A stretch of DNA of 64,000 bases, taken from the NCBI RefSeq assembly GCF_031583595.1, contig NZ_CP134145.1, positions 3,906,001 to 3,970,000 of the forward strand, read 5' to 3'. Position numbers and translations under genes: made by a program. Below, piece after piece: positions 37,716-47,817 of the stretch; the first letter of the stretch is position 1; each line of letters begins with the position of its first letter. This DNA is from Thalassotalea psychrophila (GTDB lineage Bacteria > Pseudomonadota > Gammaproteobacteria > Enterobacterales > Alteromonadaceae). The notes under the pieces were generated by a model. The model did not search any database. It was not told where the DNA came from and saw only the letters and a program-made list of their open reading frames with translations.

Positions 37716-38684
37716 ATGCAACGAATTGCTCCCGCACTGCGCGAAGATAATGTTCCTTTAGATCTGATTTCATTAATAAAAACCATCCTTGCAGCTACCA
37801 AAGAAATTTCTTTTCGTGTTGGCCAAGGACAGTTAAGTGGTGTTTTAGGATCTACTTTAGATGAAAACATTCAAGGCGAAGTACAAAAACAATTAGACGT
37901 TGTTGCCAACCAATTATTTAAAGACATTACCTTAGAGTCTGGCTTTGTAAAAGCAATATCATCTGAAGAAGAAGATACCTCTGTTGCCGGCAATGAAGAT
38001 GGCAAATATATTGTTTCTTTTGATCCACTAGATGGCAGCTCAAACATTGAGATTAACTCATTAATTGGAACAATTTTTTCAATTATGGAAGCGCCTGAAG
38101 GTATGAGTGCTGATAACCCTGACTTATTTAAGCAACCTGGTACTGCTCAGGTTTGTGCTGGTTATGTATTATACGGACCATCAACAATGCTTGCACTTAC
38201 AACAGGTGCAGGTACTCACTTTTATACATTAGATAAAACCCACGGTAGCTACATGCTCACTGAGCGTAATGTTAAAATCGCTGCAGAGACCTCAGAATTC
38301 GCCATAAACATGTCAAACCAACGTTTTTGGCAAGCTCCAATGCAAGGCTACATTAACGATTTAGTTGCAGGATCAGACGGCCCTCGTGAACGTAATTTTA
38401 ATATGCGTTGGATAGCTGCAATGGTAGGTGATGTACATCGCGTATTAGTTCGTGGTGGAATTTTTACTTACCCTGCCGACAACAGAAATCCGAACAAACC
38501 AAACAAATTACGTTTAATGTATGAAGCTAATCCAATGAGTTTTTTAGTTGAACAAGCTGGCGGCTTAAGTGTTACTAGTGAAGGCCGTATTATGGAAATT
38601 CAACCAACCGATATTCATCAGCGTGTTGAAGTTATTTTAGGTGCTAAAAACGAAGTTGAAAAGTGTTTGAGTTACTACAAGTAG
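37716..38684 (+). CDS. fbp: Fructose-1,6-bisphosphatase, class 1
   Basis: A 322-residue gluconeogenic enzyme that removes the 1-phosphate of fructose 1,6-bisphosphate. The metal site [13 protein letters not shown] is at about 106-118 and the allosteric/substrate region [19 protein letters not shown] near the C-terminus; both are complete. It is on the plus strand, divergent from the metalloprotease-mpl-ubiX group with about 245 bp between. A terminator at 38735 follows. The fbp-mpl pairing recalls the E. coli arrangement. Confidence 0.97.
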   Translation: MQRIAPALREDNVPLDLISLIKTILAATKEISFRVGQGQLSGVLGSTLDENIQGEVQKQLDVVANQLFKDITLESGFVKAISSEEEDTSVAGNEDGKYIVSFDPLDGSSNIEINSLIGTIFSIMEAPEGMSADNPDLFKQPGTAQVCAGYVLYGPSTMLALTTGAGTHFYTLDKTHGSYMLTERNVKIAAETSEFAINMSNQRFWQAPMQGYINDLVAGSDGPRERNFNMRWIAAMVGDVHRVLVRGGIFTYPADNRNPNKPNKLRLMYEANPMSFLVEQAGGLSVTSEGRIMEIQPTDIHQRVEVILGAKNEVEKCLSYYK

Positions 38685-38734
38685 GAAGTGTTTATACTAT
38701 GATTTGATTTTTAATCAATTCATTCATCCATAAT

Positions 38735-38762
38735 AAATCCAGCTAAGTGCTGGATTTATTGT
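38735..38762 (+). terminator. Intrinsic terminator of fbp
   Basis: AAATCCAGC-TAAGT-GCTGGATTT then ATTGTTTTT: a 9-bp stem, with a broken T tract. Confidence 0.75.
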
Positions 38763-38878
38763 TTTTAAAGGGTAAAAAATCGCCTTTTATTACAGCTATT
38801 TACTAGCAAAATCAGCAATCTAATACATACTAATAATTAATATAATTTTATAATAATAAATATTGGTTGAGATTGTTT

Positions 38879-41566
38879 ATGAGTTTCCCACCTAAATACA
38901 GCTTATCGCCTATTAGAATATGCGAGTACATACCTGCTTTATTTATCATTTTTTTACTTACTGTCAGCTGGCAGTCATTGGCATTTGCTGATGCAAAAAA
39001 GGCCGACGACAAGCCTGTCATCGAAACAGCTAAGCCGGATACACTTCAGACTCAACCGCTAGAAAAAGATGAAACAAAACATCCAGATAAAGAATTAACA
39101 AGCACAGCTGAAGAGAAAGTTGAACCAAACCCAGACAAAGAATTAACAAGCACAGCTGAAGAGAAAGTTGAGCCAAATCCAGATGAAGATAATATTGAGC
39201 TGGGTATCGATGAAACCGGTGAAGGTGATATTGAATCACAAGAAATAGCAGAGCAAAATGACGAAGAGGTTGAATATACACCAGAGCCAGTAAACTCTGA
39301 ATATCTTACCGATAATAGCTTAGAAATGTTTGAAGCCGAATTTTATAACCTGCAAGATAAAATCGCAAGTTTCAGCCGAACTGCTGATGATTATGAAGAG
39401 CTTTATAGTCGAATGCGTCCGGTCATAGCTGAAAAGACAAGGCAGCTGCATGAAAGAATAAAACATAAAAATGTTGATTTAAAGTTGCTTACACAAGTAA
39501 AAAACGATGAAGAATTTATTAAACTTCTTAGTTTGACTCGTGAAATTAAAAACTTTTATTTGCTCCGCCATAACATATTTGTTGAGGCCACAGATGAATT
39601 TAGAAGTTTACTGACAAGTACCAAATTAAATGGCATTAATGAAGCAAAACTAGAGTTTGATTATATTAGTTTGCAAATGTTAATCATCTTTAAAGCAACA
39701 TTCCAACGGGTAATTGAAGTCCCAGAAAGGTTCAGTTCAGCTCCGGTAGATATTTTTATCAATATAGTGATGATTTTCTTCGCTTTTGTGGTGTTAAAAA
39801 AATGGCAAAGCTGGGCAAAAACAGGTTTGCCTATCTGGCGACAAAAAATACTGGCGACTAGGCCAAGAACCGCAGCAAGAATGAAAGCGGCGCGAGCAAT
39901 TTGGTACCTTGAGAATACACGCACTCCCATAGAATGGTTACTGTTTATTAACTTTATTTTAAGCAGTATCGACATTCTCCAAATACAAATTTTAATCGAT
40001 GTTATTAGCACGTTAGCATTATGGATTTGTTTAACTTATTTTGTCTTTAGCTTTCTTAGCAAAATGATTGAACGAGGAAAACAAGGCGTTTTAAAGAACA
40101 TCAGTAGCAAACAGTCAAAATCTTTGAAATTAGCTGTTTGGTGGGTAGGTTGGTATAAACTGTCTTTTGAACTAACGGCTATTTTCATCGCCAACGGTAC
40201 AATTTTCTCTTGGCTCGAAACCCTATTTTTATTTTTATTGCTGCCTGTATATATATTTTTTATTTTGCAATGGCGAAACGATTGCTTCAACTACATTGAT
40301 GAAGAACGTGATGCCCCAGCGATGATTAAAAAATTAATTACCGAGCGCACAGGTATCAAGGGCTTCTTTTTTGCCAATATAGCCCTAATTTTTGTTGTTT
40401 ATTTCTTTTTTACAAAAGTTTTTTTAAGCTTAATTTCAAGAGTCGAATCTGGAAGAAGAATAACAGCTGAAATTTATCGTAAAAAACTAGTAAACGATAA
40501 CACTGAACTATTAGAGAAAACCAAATCGGCCGCCAATTTATACCCCGAACTTCATGATATTTTAATCGATAGTGATAAATCCAATATTGACTCGGTTTTT
40601 CAAGGACCAATTAGCAAAGTTATCAATATGCTAGAAAACAATGAACGAAGTCATTTAGCCGTTACTGGTGAACGAGGCATTGGTAAGAGTCATTTTTTGA
40701 AATCTTTAGCAAAACAACATGGTAAGGCCATTATTATTAATTGTAATGAAGACTTTGGCGACCTGTTAAATTCAATGCAAGAACAACTTGGCTTAGAACA
40801 AGAAAACGTTAAAACGTCTGATATTACCAAAGCCATTAAAGAGCAAGGCATTGATTTGATTTTATTAGATAATTGCCATCGATTTTTAACTTCAGAAGCA
40901 AGTGGCCAAAGAGAAATACGGCGCTTATATGGCTGGATTAATGATTTAAAAGGTTTAGCCCTTTGGGTACTTAGTTTTGATAGTAGCTCGTGGAGCCTGC
41001 TTAATGCTTTAGGCATAGCTACCGGCTTCTTTTCAACAAGTATTCAGTTAAAAACCTGGACTGAAGATCAAATTAGCGCATTATTTGAACAACGTTGTAA
41101 AGAAGCCGAATTAGATATCGATTTTGGGCAACTCATTATTCCTAGACAACTCGCTGATATTGAGCATGATTCAATGGAAGCGAGAAATAAATCTGGTATT
41201 TATCGTATTATTTGGGGCTACGCTGATGGTAATCCTGCAATAGCCTGTCGCACATTTGCAAATTCAATTATTTTCAATGAAGGTAGGCTAATGGCCATAC
41301 TCCCCGCCTATCCTGATAATAAAATTATTGAACATTATGATATCAATTCGCTTCTTGTACTTAGGGTATTGTGTCAATTCGGTCGTTGTAGTGTTAATGA
41401 CATAGTAAAGAACCTTCGTCTTAATGGCTTAGTGGTTAATAGCGCCTTATCTGCATGTGTGGCACAAGGAATTGTTGAACAAGTGTCAGGACGCTATCAA
41501 ATAACTTGGCTATGGTTTAGATCTGTATCTAAATATTTAGCCCGTCAAAATTTATTAACCCGCTAA
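38879..41566 (+). CDS. Large membrane-anchored P-loop ATPase, unknown function
   Basis: 895 residues from ATG 38879 (TTG 38867 is an alternative). In order: signal or anchor (about 15-37), an acidic Glu/Pro/Lys linker with a perfect 16-residue duplication, a helical region (about 145-275), and about six further membrane segments between 288 and 516. A C-terminal nucleoside-triphosphatase domain follows: Walker A GERGIGKS near 597-604, Walker B LILLDN near 660-665. The end (about 825-876) looks like a winged helix. It resembles ExeA/STAND-type switches more than protease AAA proteins. The MscS-like gene starts 11 nt later, so they surely form one unit. I know of no described function. Confidence 0.8.
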   Translation: MSFPPKYSLSPIRICEYIPALFIIFLLTVSWQSLAFADAKKADDKPVIETAKPDTLQTQPLEKDETKHPDKELTSTAEEKVEPNPDKELTSTAEEKVEPNPDEDNIELGIDETGEGDIESQEIAEQNDEEVEYTPEPVNSEYLTDNSLEMFEAEFYNLQDKIASFSRTADDYEELYSRMRPVIAEKTRQLHERIKHKNVDLKLLTQVKNDEEFIKLLSLTREIKNFYLLRHNIFVEATDEFRSLLTSTKLNGINEAKLEFDYISLQMLIIFKATFQRVIEVPERFSSAPVDIFINIVMIFFAFVVLKKWQSWAKTGLPIWRQKILATRPRTAARMKAARAIWYLENTRTPIEWLLFINFILSSIDILQIQILIDVISTLALWICLTYFVFSFLSKMIERGKQGVLKNISSKQSKSLKLAVWWVGWYKLSFELTAIFIANGTIFSWLETLFLFLLLPVYIFFILQWRNDCFNYIDEERDAPAMIKKLITERTGIKGFFFANIALIFVVYFFFTKVFLSLISRVESGRRITAEIYRKKLVNDNTELLEKTKSAANLYPELHDILIDSDKSNIDSVFQGPISKVINMLENNERSHLAVTGERGIGKSHFLKSLAKQHGKAIIINCNEDFGDLLNSMQEQLGLEQENVKTSDITKAIKEQGIDLILLDNCHRFLTSEASGQREIRRLYGWINDLKGLALWVLSFDSSSWSLLNALGIATGFFSTSIQLKTWTEDQISALFEQRCKEAELDIDFGQLIIPRQLADIEHDSMEARNKSGIYRIIWGYADGNPAIACRTFANSIIFNEGRLMAILPAYPDNKIIEHYDINSLLVLRVLCQFGRCSVNDIVKNLRLNGLVVNSALSACVAQGIVEQVSGRYQITWLWFRSVSKYLARQNLLTR
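39083..39178 (+). repeat. In-frame 48-bp tandem duplication in the ATPase gene
   Basis: Two consecutive 48-bp units (39083-39130 and 39131-39178) differ at only a few positions. They encode the 16-residue unit PDKELTSTAEEKVEPN twice. A third, partial start (CCAGATGAAG) follows. It lies in the acidic linker next to the predicted anchor. Confidence 0.9.
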
Positions 41567-41577
41567 AGGATAAAATT

Positions 41578-42501
41578 ATGCAGAGTACAAGAATATCTTT
41601 TTTTATAACTAGCGTATTAGGGTTTCTAACTGTTTTATTTACTTTACCGGTAAAAGCCCAAATGGCAGTGCCCGATTCAAAAGAGTTGCAGGTAATTTCT
41701 ACTCTTGCTGAAGTAGTAAAACCGGGCGGCCTTTTTATGTCGGTAATTTTATTTATTGTCGTTTGGGCCATTCTGAAGGTGGTGAAAACCATAGTAAATG
41801 ATTTAAGTGAAGTGTTTGCTGAACGACGTTTACTTTTGCAAAAAGCATTAGTGTTCTTCCAATTCCTAATTTATTTTTTTGCTATTTCAACATCAGTGCT
41901 AATGAGTTTTGAATTCAGTAAAGAGTTGTTAGCGATCTTAGGTGGTACTCTGGCTGTTGCAGTGGGTTTTGCGATGAAAGATCTCGCCGCGTCCGTTGTC
42001 GCTGGGATCATTATTATGTTTGATAGGCCTTTTCAAGTGGGTGACAGAGTGTTATTTGGCGGCGAATATGGCGATATAGTGGCTATCGGTTTACGTTCAG
42101 TTAAAATGAATACCCTCGATGATAATGTAGTTACCATTCCAAACAATACTTTTTTAAACCAACTGACGTCTTGTGGTAATTACGGCGAATTAGACATGCA
42201 AGTTGCAATAACCTTCCATATTGGAGTGGATGAAGATTTATCGCAAGCTCAAAAAATTATCCGAGAATGCGCTGCATTAAGTAAATTTGCATATTTAAAC
42301 AAGCCAATAACAGTACTACTTTGCCAAGTTCTGACAAATAATTTCATTGCGTACAAGCTCACGGTTAAAGTTTATGTTTTAGATACTAAATATGAAAAAG
42401 CGTTAGAAACAGACATTACTTTACGAGTAAATGAAGAGTTTAGAAAAGCGAATATTTTGGCACCGACGATGCAAGTGAGTAATACGATTCAAAGAGCATA
42501 A
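41578..42501 (+). CDS. MscS-family mechanosensitive channel
   Basis: 307 residues: a signal-like N-terminus (ISFFITSVLGFLTVLFTLPV), two or three further membrane segments, then the MscS pore helix and vestibule. AILGGTLAVAVGFAMKDLAA is the Gly/Ala-rich pore-lining TM3, and IIIMFDRPFQVGDRV and VVTIPNNTFL are the family hallmarks. Such channels open under membrane tension to release solutes during osmotic down-shock. It has no cyclic-nucleotide or other sensing domain. It begins 11 nt after the membrane ATPase gene, which suggests that the ATPase modulates or assembles with it. The short palindrome at 42528 may end the transcript. Confidence 0.92.
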   Translation: MQSTRISFFITSVLGFLTVLFTLPVKAQMAVPDSKELQVISTLAEVVKPGGLFMSVILFIVVWAILKVVKTIVNDLSEVFAERRLLLQKALVFFQFLIYFFAISTSVLMSFEFSKELLAILGGTLAVAVGFAMKDLAASVVAGIIIMFDRPFQVGDRVLFGGEYGDIVAIGLRSVKMNTLDDNVVTIPNNTFLNQLTSCGNYGELDMQVAITFHIGVDEDLSQAQKIIRECAALSKFAYLNKPITVLLCQVLTNNFIAYKLTVKVYVLDTKYEKALETDITLRVNEEFRKANILAPTMQVSNTIQRA

Positions 42502-42527
42502 ATATACTTTTAACCTTGTCACAAATG

Positions 42528-42550
42528 ATTGGTATTTTTTAAATACCAAT
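42528..42550. repeat. Perfect 10-bp palindrome ATTGGTATTT
   Basis: ATTGGTATTT-TTT-AAATACCAAT, between the MscS gene and torE. It contains ATACCAAT, the end sequence of the MITE-like element at 13673. It could be a terminator or the joined ends of a decayed element. Confidence 0.6.
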
Positions 42551-42604
42551 TTAAATTATCTACTACACTTAAATGTAATATTTATAATAACTTGAGGTTA
42601 AATT

Positions 42605-42790
42605 GTGGCAGAACATGAATCTACTTCTGAAGTATCAAATACAAATAACAACACGCAAGCAAAAGAATTTAAGGCCTTTTTGTTTATCATCATTTTCTTT
42701 TTTCCAATTATTACAAGCATAGCAGCTGGTGGCTATGGATTTATTATTTGGATGTCACAAGTTATTTTAGGCCCTCCTGGCCATGGTTAA
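42605..42790 (+). CDS. torE: TorE/NapE family small membrane protein
   Basis: 61 residues from GTG 42605 (GAGG upstream). The core AKEFKAFLFIIIFFFPI, then GGYGFIIWMSQVILGPPGH, is the NapE/TorE signature: one membrane helix with a conserved GGYGFxxWM. The family is found at the start of periplasmic nitrate or TMAO reductase operons; its exact role is unsettled. torC begins 44 nt downstream. Its presence at the head identifies the arrangement as torECAD, as in Shewanella and relatives. Confidence 0.9.
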   Translation: MAEHESTSEVSNTNNNTQAKEFKAFLFIIIFFFPIITSIAAGGYGFIIWMSQVILGPPGHG

Positions 42791-42834
42791 TACTCATTTT
42801 TTAAACATAAAATAAAACATTTTTAGGGATTGCC

Positions 42835-44016
42835 ATGCTTAAATCATTTAAAGATTTCTTTTCTATTATTAAAAAACCAAGCGTACATTATAGCTTAGGA
42901 ACGTTAGCTTTCGGTGGCTTTGTTGCTGGAATTATATTTTGGGGTGGCTTTAATACCGCTTTAGAGATTACCAATACAGAGAAGTTTTGTATTAGCTGTC
43001 ATGAAATGGAAGACAATGTTTACCAAGAATTGAAAGGCACGGTTCACTGGTCAAATCATGCTGGTGTTAGAGCTACGTGTCCTGACTGTCATGTGCCACA
43101 CAACTGGACTGATAAAATGGCGCGCAAGATGCAAGCATCTAAAGAAGTTTGGGGGAAAATATTTGGCACGATTAACACTCGCGAGAAATTTATTGCACAG
43201 CGAGGTCGATTAGCTCAAAACGAATGGGACCGATTTACTTCAAATAATTCTTTAGAATGTAAAAATTGCCATAATTATAACTCTATGGATTTCACCGCAA
43301 TGAGTGAACGAGCTAAAGTACAAATGAAAATGGCAGCGGAACGAGATCAAAGCTGTATCGATTGCCATAAAGGCATTGCTCATGAACTTCCAGAAAATAT
43401 GGGCTCAGGTGAAGGGATGTTGGCCGAACTTGAAGCTATGGCGACCAATAGCTTTGACGAAGGTGAAAGCTACTACAGTGTACGTCAGTTAGCCTTGTTT
43501 GAAAATGAAGGGTTAAGTAAAGATGCCGGTGAGTTAAATGCAGCGACTAAAGTTACTATCCTAGAAAATACTGGCGATGCAATGAAAGTAGAACTGAGTG
43601 TTTGGCGTAAAAACAAAGGTTTTGGTCGTGTTTTATACGAAGATTTCGCAATGAATATAAACTCAGGATATTTAACACCAGAAGTCGCTCAGTCAGAAAA
43701 TTTTGTTACGGTGACTGGTGAAGAAAAAGAGGATGATTTAACCGGACTTCCATGGCAAGAAATTAAAGTTGAAGTGTGGATGAGGCCACAATCTCTCGCT
43801 GATTCAACTGACGATTTATGGCTATATGCAGGATCAACTTATGATAAAACCTGTAGTGTTTGTCATTCACAGCCTGCAGTTAACCATTTTGACTCGAACA
43901 CTTGGCCTGGCATGTTTAATGGTATGTTGTCATTTGTAAACCTCGATGGTGATACCCAAGCATTAGTACTTAAATATTTGCAGAAACATTCTTCCGATTT
44001 TAACAAAGCTCATTAA
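42835..44016 (+). CDS. torC: Pentahaem c-type cytochrome TorC
   Basis: 393 residues with an uncleaved N-terminal anchor ([18 protein letters not shown]) and five CxxCH haem sites in order: CISCH, CPDCH, CKNCH, CIDCH in the NapC/NirT-like part, and CSVCH in the C-terminal domain. It takes electrons from menaquinol or ubiquinol and hands them to the periplasmic TMAO reductase. The extra C-terminal haem domain separates TorC from tetrahaem NapC and is where apo-TorC talks to TorS in E. coli; no torS is in this window. Confidence 0.95.
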   Translation: MLKSFKDFFSIIKKPSVHYSLGTLAFGGFVAGIIFWGGFNTALEITNTEKFCISCHEMEDNVYQELKGTVHWSNHAGVRATCPDCHVPHNWTDKMARKMQASKEVWGKIFGTINTREKFIAQRGRLAQNEWDRFTSNNSLECKNCHNYNSMDFTAMSERAKVQMKMAAERDQSCIDCHKGIAHELPENMGSGEGMLAELEAMATNSFDEGESYYSVRQLALFENEGLSKDAGELNAATKVTILENTGDAMKVELSVWRKNKGFGRVLYEDFAMNINSGYLTPEVAQSENFVTVTGEEKEDDLTGLPWQEIKVEVWMRPQSLADSTDDLWLYAGSTYDKTCSVCHSQPAVNHFDSNTWPGMFNGMLSFVNLDGDTQALVLKYLQKHSSDFNKAH

Positions 44017-44033
44017 GCAGTAAGGGAACTAAT

Positions 44034-46499
44034 ATGGCAATTTCAAGACGCTCGTTTTTAAAAGGCATAATGGTAACTAGTACTGCTGGTTTAATTGGCC
44101 CTAGCCTACTGTCAGTTGCAAAGGCAGCTGGAAGCAATCCCGAAGGAACATGGAAAATTACTGGCTCTCATTGGGGGGCATTTCGTGCAAGAGTTTTAGG
44201 GGGTAAAGTTCAAGAGGTTAAAGCATTTGAGTTAGATAAATATCCAACGGACATGCTAAATGGAATTAAAGGCATAATATACAGCCCATCACGTGTTCGT
44301 TACCCGATGGTTCGTTATGACTTTTACTTAAAAAGACATAAGAGTGATACTACACAACGGGGTGACTTCCGTTTTATTCGTGTCACTTGGGATGAAGCCC
44401 TCGACATGTTTTATGAAGAATTAGAACGAATTCAAACGACTTATGGCCCTTCAGGCTTATATGCTGGTCATACTGGCTGGCGAGCTACAGGTCAAGTACA
44501 CTCTTGTGGTAATCATTTATTTAGATCTATGGCAATGCATGGCAATTACGTGCGAAAAGTTGGTGATTATTCTACCGGTGCTGGTCAAACAATTATGCCT
44601 TATGTTCTCGGTACAACAGAGGTTTACGCACAGGGCACTTCATGGGAAAACATTTTAAATCAAAGTAAGATTGTTGTGCTTTGGGCACAAGATATCCATA
44701 AAAACTTACAGGTTGGTTGGAACTGTGAAACCCATGAATCTTATGAGTATTTAGAAAAACTCAAAGACAAAATAGCGAAAAAAGAAATTCGTGTGATCAG
44801 TATTGATCCGGTAAAAAGTAAAAGCCAAAACTATTTAAATTGTGAGCACCAATATGTAAACCCGCAAACTGATGTCGCTTTAATGCTTGCTATAGCACAC
44901 ACCTTATATACTGAAGATCTACATGACAAAGAATTTATTGAAACTTACTGTTTAGGTTTTGAAGAATTTGTACCTTATTTACTTGGTGCGGCTGAAGATA
45001 AATTAGAAAAAACACCTAAATGGGCAAGTAGTATTTGTGGCATGAAAGCTGAAGATATAAAGCAGCTTGCTAGGGACATGGCTGGTAGTAGGACTCAACT
45101 ACTATTTGGTTGGTGTATTCAACGTCAGCAACATGGCGAGCAACCGTATTGGATGGGCGCAGTGTTAGCGGCAATGTTAGGTTATATTGGTCTCCCAGGA
45201 GGTGGTGTTAGTTATGCTCATCACTATTCTGGTATTGGCGTATCTTCTAGCGGTGCAGCAGGTCCCGGCGCGTTTCCCGGTATCCCAGATTCAGATGAGC
45301 ATATAAAACATAAAAGTGATGACTTTAAAGGAGCAAGTGCCACAATTCCTGTCGCAAGATGGGTGGATATGATTTTAAATCCTGGGAAAACTATTGAAGC
45401 AAATGGCTCTAAAATTACTTACCCTGACGTTCATATGGCAGTATTTTCAGGTAATAACCCTTGGCACCATCATCAAGATAAAAACAAGATGAAAAAAGCA
45501 TTTCATAAGCTTCAAACGGTTGTCACTATAGATTATAACTGGACTGCCACATGCCGATTCTCAGATATTGTTTTACCTGCATGTACTCAATACGAGCGTA
45601 ATGATCTAGATTTATATGGCAGTTACTCTGCGAGAGGGGTTATTGCCATGCAAAAACTTGTCGACCCTTTATATCAATCAAAAACAGATTTTGAGATCTT
45701 TACCGAATTTTGTAAGCGCATGGGTAAGCATCGTGAATACAGCAAAAATAAAACAGAAATGGAATGGGTTAAAGAACTTTATGACGGCTGTGTAGCAGCG
45801 AATAAAGGTAAATTCGAAATGCCTGACTTTAATAAGTTTTGGCAAGATGGCTTTGTTGATTTTGGCAAAGGCCCTGCTTGGACCAGACAAGAAGATTTTA
45901 GAAAAGATCCAGAGCTTAATTCTTTAGGTACTCCTTCTGGTTTCATTGAGATATTTTCAAGAAAAATAGATAGGTTCGGTTATGACGACTGTAAAGGCCA
46001 TCCCATGTGGATGGAAAAACTAGAACGTTCTCATGGGGGCCCTGGTTCAGATAAATTTCCTGTTGCACTTCAATCTTGTCATCCAGATCAAAGGTTACAT
46101 TCACAGATGTGTGAATCTACAGAATATCGCGAAACTTACTCGGTCCAAGGCAGAGAGCCAATTTACTTAAACCCTAGTGATGCAAAAGCTAGGGGAATTA
46201 AAGATGGTGACTTAGTTAGGGTATTTAACGAGCGAGGGCAGTTACTTGCTGGTGCTATAGTTTCTGATAACTACCCTAGTGGTGTTGCTCGTATTTATGA
46301 AGGCGCATGGTATGGTCCTGTTGATGAAACGATAGGATCTATAGATACTTATGGCGATCCGAACACCTTAACAATGGATGTAGGTACATCACAACTTGCA
46401 CAAGCATGTAGTGCATTTACTTGCTTAGTTGAAGTAGAGAAGTTCGAAGGTAAAGCACCTGAAGTTACCGCTTTTAACCAACCAACTGAGATGGGTTAA
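44034..46499 (+). CDS. torA: Trimethylamine-N-oxide reductase, molybdoenzyme
   Basis: An 821-residue periplasmic enzyme of the DMSO reductase family with bis-MGD molybdenum cofactor. The twin-arginine signal is [11 protein letters not shown], followed by a hydrophobic stretch to [13 protein letters not shown] carries the serine that ligates Mo in TorA and Dms[15 protein letters not shown] opens the mature part, with no 4Fe-4S cysteine motif, as expected for TorA. It reduces TMAO to trimethylamine during anaerobic growth. The stop TAA overlaps the torD ATG by one base (TAATG). Confidence 0.96.
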   Translation: MAISRRSFLKGIMVTSTAGLIGPSLLSVAKAAGSNPEGTWKITGSHWGAFRARVLGGKVQEVKAFELDKYPTDMLNGIKGIIYSPSRVRYPMVRYDFYLKRHKSDTTQRGDFRFIRVTWDEALDMFYEELERIQTTYGPSGLYAGHTGWRATGQVHSCGNHLFRSMAMHGNYVRKVGDYSTGAGQTIMPYVLGTTEVYAQGTSWENILNQSKIVVLWAQDIHKNLQVGWNCETHESYEYLEKLKDKIAKKEIRVISIDPVKSKSQNYLNCEHQYVNPQTDVALMLAIAHTLYTEDLHDKEFIETYCLGFEEFVPYLLGAAEDKLEKTPKWASSICGMKAEDIKQLARDMAGSRTQLLFGWCIQRQQHGEQPYWMGAVLAAMLGYIGLPGGGVSYAHHYSGIGVSSSGAAGPGAFPGIPDSDEHIKHKSDDFKGASATIPVARWVDMILNPGKTIEANGSKITYPDVHMAVFSGNNPWHHHQDKNKMKKAFHKLQTVVTIDYNWTATCRFSDIVLPACTQYERNDLDLYGSYSARGVIAMQKLVDPLYQSKTDFEIFTEFCKRMGKHREYSKNKTEMEWVKELYDGCVAANKGKFEMPDFNKFWQDGFVDFGKGPAWTRQEDFRKDPELNSLGTPSGFIEIFSRKIDRFGYDDCKGHPMWMEKLERSHGGPGSDKFPVALQSCHPDQRLHSQMCESTEYRETYSVQGREPIYLNPSDAKARGIKDGDLVRVFNERGQLLAGAIVSDNYPSGVARIYEGAWYGPVDETIGSIDTYGDPNTLTMDVGTSQLAQACSAFTCLVEVEKFEGKAPEVTAFNQPTEMG

Positions 46500-47143
46500 T
46501 GATAGATAAAGAATTAATTGAAACCAGAGCAAGTATATTATGGTGGTTTTCTACCGTTTTAAGTAATGAGTTAAACGAACAACAGTTTAATTCTTATATT
46601 AATGAACAAGGCGCTAACCTACTTAACCAGCTTGCAACAGAAGATAAACTGGCCGAAGCGATAAAATCCATTCAACAGAGTTTACAGCTGTTAAAAAACA
46701 AACCCCATCCACATTTAGAATGTGCTGTTGAATTCACCCAATTATTCTTAATGGATGCAAAAAAAGGAGCTCCGCCTTATGCTTCAGTTTATTTGTCAAA
46801 GGATGGGTTAATGTTTCAAAAGGCACATGATGAAATGTGTGCCTTACTGCAAGAGCAAGGGTTAAGTGTTAATAAAACATTTAACGAGCCCGCAGATCAT
46901 ATTGCTATTCAACTAGATTATCTAGGCAACTTAATTCTTGCATCGTTAAATGCAACGGATAATACAGAAGCTTGTGATAAACAGCTGCAATTTATTAATA
47001 ACAATCTAATGAATTGGCTACCTAAATTTATCTCAAAAATTAATCAAACGGATAATTCCGGTTTCTATCAGAACATATTAAAGGTTTTAAGTTCTTATCT
47101 TCTTCTTGAAGTAGAGTTTTTAAAGGAAGAAATAAACGCATAG
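46499..47143 (+). CDS. torD: TorD chaperone for TorA maturation
   Basis: 214 residues, all helical. It binds the TorA signal and core, protects the apoenzyme and helps load the cofactor before Tat export. The N-terminal RASILWWFSTVLSNEL and the middle EFTQLFLMDAKKGAPPYASV (matching the E-x-x-x-LF-x6-PP-Y motif) are typical of the TorD/DmsD family. Its start overlaps the torA stop by one base, so translation is coupled. It is the last gene of torECAD. Confidence 0.95.
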   Translation: MIDKELIETRASILWWFSTVLSNELNEQQFNSYINEQGANLLNQLATEDKLAEAIKSIQQSLQLLKNKPHPHLECAVEFTQLFLMDAKKGAPPYASVYLSKDGLMFQKAHDEMCALLQEQGLSVNKTFNEPADHIAIQLDYLGNLILASLNATDNTEACDKQLQFINNNLMNWLPKFISKINQTDNSGFYQNILKVLSSYLLLEVEFLKEEINA

Positions 47144-47404
47144 TTTAATAACTTACACCACGTTATCCTCGAAGAGCTTTTTTAGAAGCACGTTGTGAAT
47201 TAAAGAGATCCCATCCAAAAGCACGATGGGATGACGGTGTGTTTTTTCTAAGTATATTTGAGTAAACACGGTGTTTATTAATTTAAACCACGTCATCCTC
47301 GAAGAGCTTTAGCGATGTCGGGGACCTCATCAGGCAGTGGCGTGCATCTATTGGAGCGCTGTGCTATGCCTGCAAAGAAGCAGGTTTTGCTAAGCTCCTA
47401 AACG
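47144..47404. other. Gene-free stretch between torD and the rRNA operon
   Basis: About 260 bases mostly filled by two REP-like units (listed below). No gene, and no clear terminator for torD. Confidence 0.6.
47157..47310. repeat. REP-like intergenic repeats
   Basis: ACCACGTTATCCTCGAAGAG at 47157 and ACCACGTCATCCTCGAAGAG at 47287 are 24-bp direct repeats (with CTTT following) with one mismatch. Between them is a hairpin ATCCCATC-caaaagcac-GATGGGAT (47208-47232), then GACGGTGT. The GGGATGAC end matches hairpins at 33626 and 51290. Confidence 0.7.
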
Positions 47405-47431
47405 AAAAAAACCCTTCGCGTGAGCGAAGGG
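47405..47431 (-). terminator. Terminator of the rRNA operon (distal)
   Basis: On the minus strand CCCTTCGC-TCAC-GCGAAGGG then TTTTTTT. A very strong terminator beyond the distal 5S gene. Confidence 0.92.
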
Positions 47432-47445
47432 CTTTTCGGAATTAG

Positions 47446-47564
47446 GAGCCTAGCAATGACCTACTCTCACATGGGAACTCCCACACTACCATCGGCGCAA
47501 CTGCGTTTCACTTCTGAGTTCGGCATGGGATCAGGTGGTTCCACAGCGCTATTGTCGCTAGACA
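47446..47564 (-). rRNA. rrf: 5S ribosomal RNA, distal copy
   Basis: A 119-nt 5S sequence, nearly identical to the proximal copy at 47699. It differs at paired positions of the terminal helix (5' TCTAGCG with 3' TTGCTAGG, against TCTGGCG with TCGCCAGG) and at two bases of a loop (GGAACC against GGCCCC). The pairing is retained, so it looks functional. It lies beyond an intrinsic terminator. Confidence 0.93.
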
Positions 47565-47663
47565 AAAGCTTTTACGTTATTTATATTCTGAATTCACTTC
47601 AGAATTTTCTAAACGTTAAGATAAATTAACTTTATTAAAATAATTTATCTTAAAATTTAGAGT

Positions 47664-47691
47664 AAAAAGCCCGTCGATAGACGGGCTTTTT
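47664..47691 (-). terminator. Terminator between the two 5S genes
   Basis: AAAAAGCCCGTC-tatc-GACGGGCTTTTT: a 12-bp symmetric stem with T run, placed right after the proximal 5S. Confidence 0.9.
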
Positions 47692-47698
47692 GAATTAG

Positions 47699-47817
47699 GA
47701 GCCTGGCGATGACCTACTCTCACATGGGAACTCCCACACTACCATCGGCGCAACTGCGTTTCACTTCTGAGTTCGGCATGGGATCAGGTGGGGCCACAGT
47801 GCTATTGTCGCCAGACA
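47699..47817 (-). rRNA. rrf: 5S ribosomal RNA, proximal copy
   Basis: A complete 5S gene 160 nt after the 23S 3' end. The minus-strand 5' end TGTCTGGCGACAATAGC pairs with the 3' end GTCATCGCCAGGC. Closely matches the gammaproteobacterial 5S consensus. Confidence 0.95.

Noticed and set aside
42583..42588. TATAAT as the torE promoter
   Set aside because: It would start transcription inside the ribosome binding site; no -35 is visible.
47144..47404. Short CRISPR-like array between torD and the rRNA operon
   Set aside because: Only two direct repeats 130 bp apart with a hairpin between them; spacing and number do not fit CRISPR.
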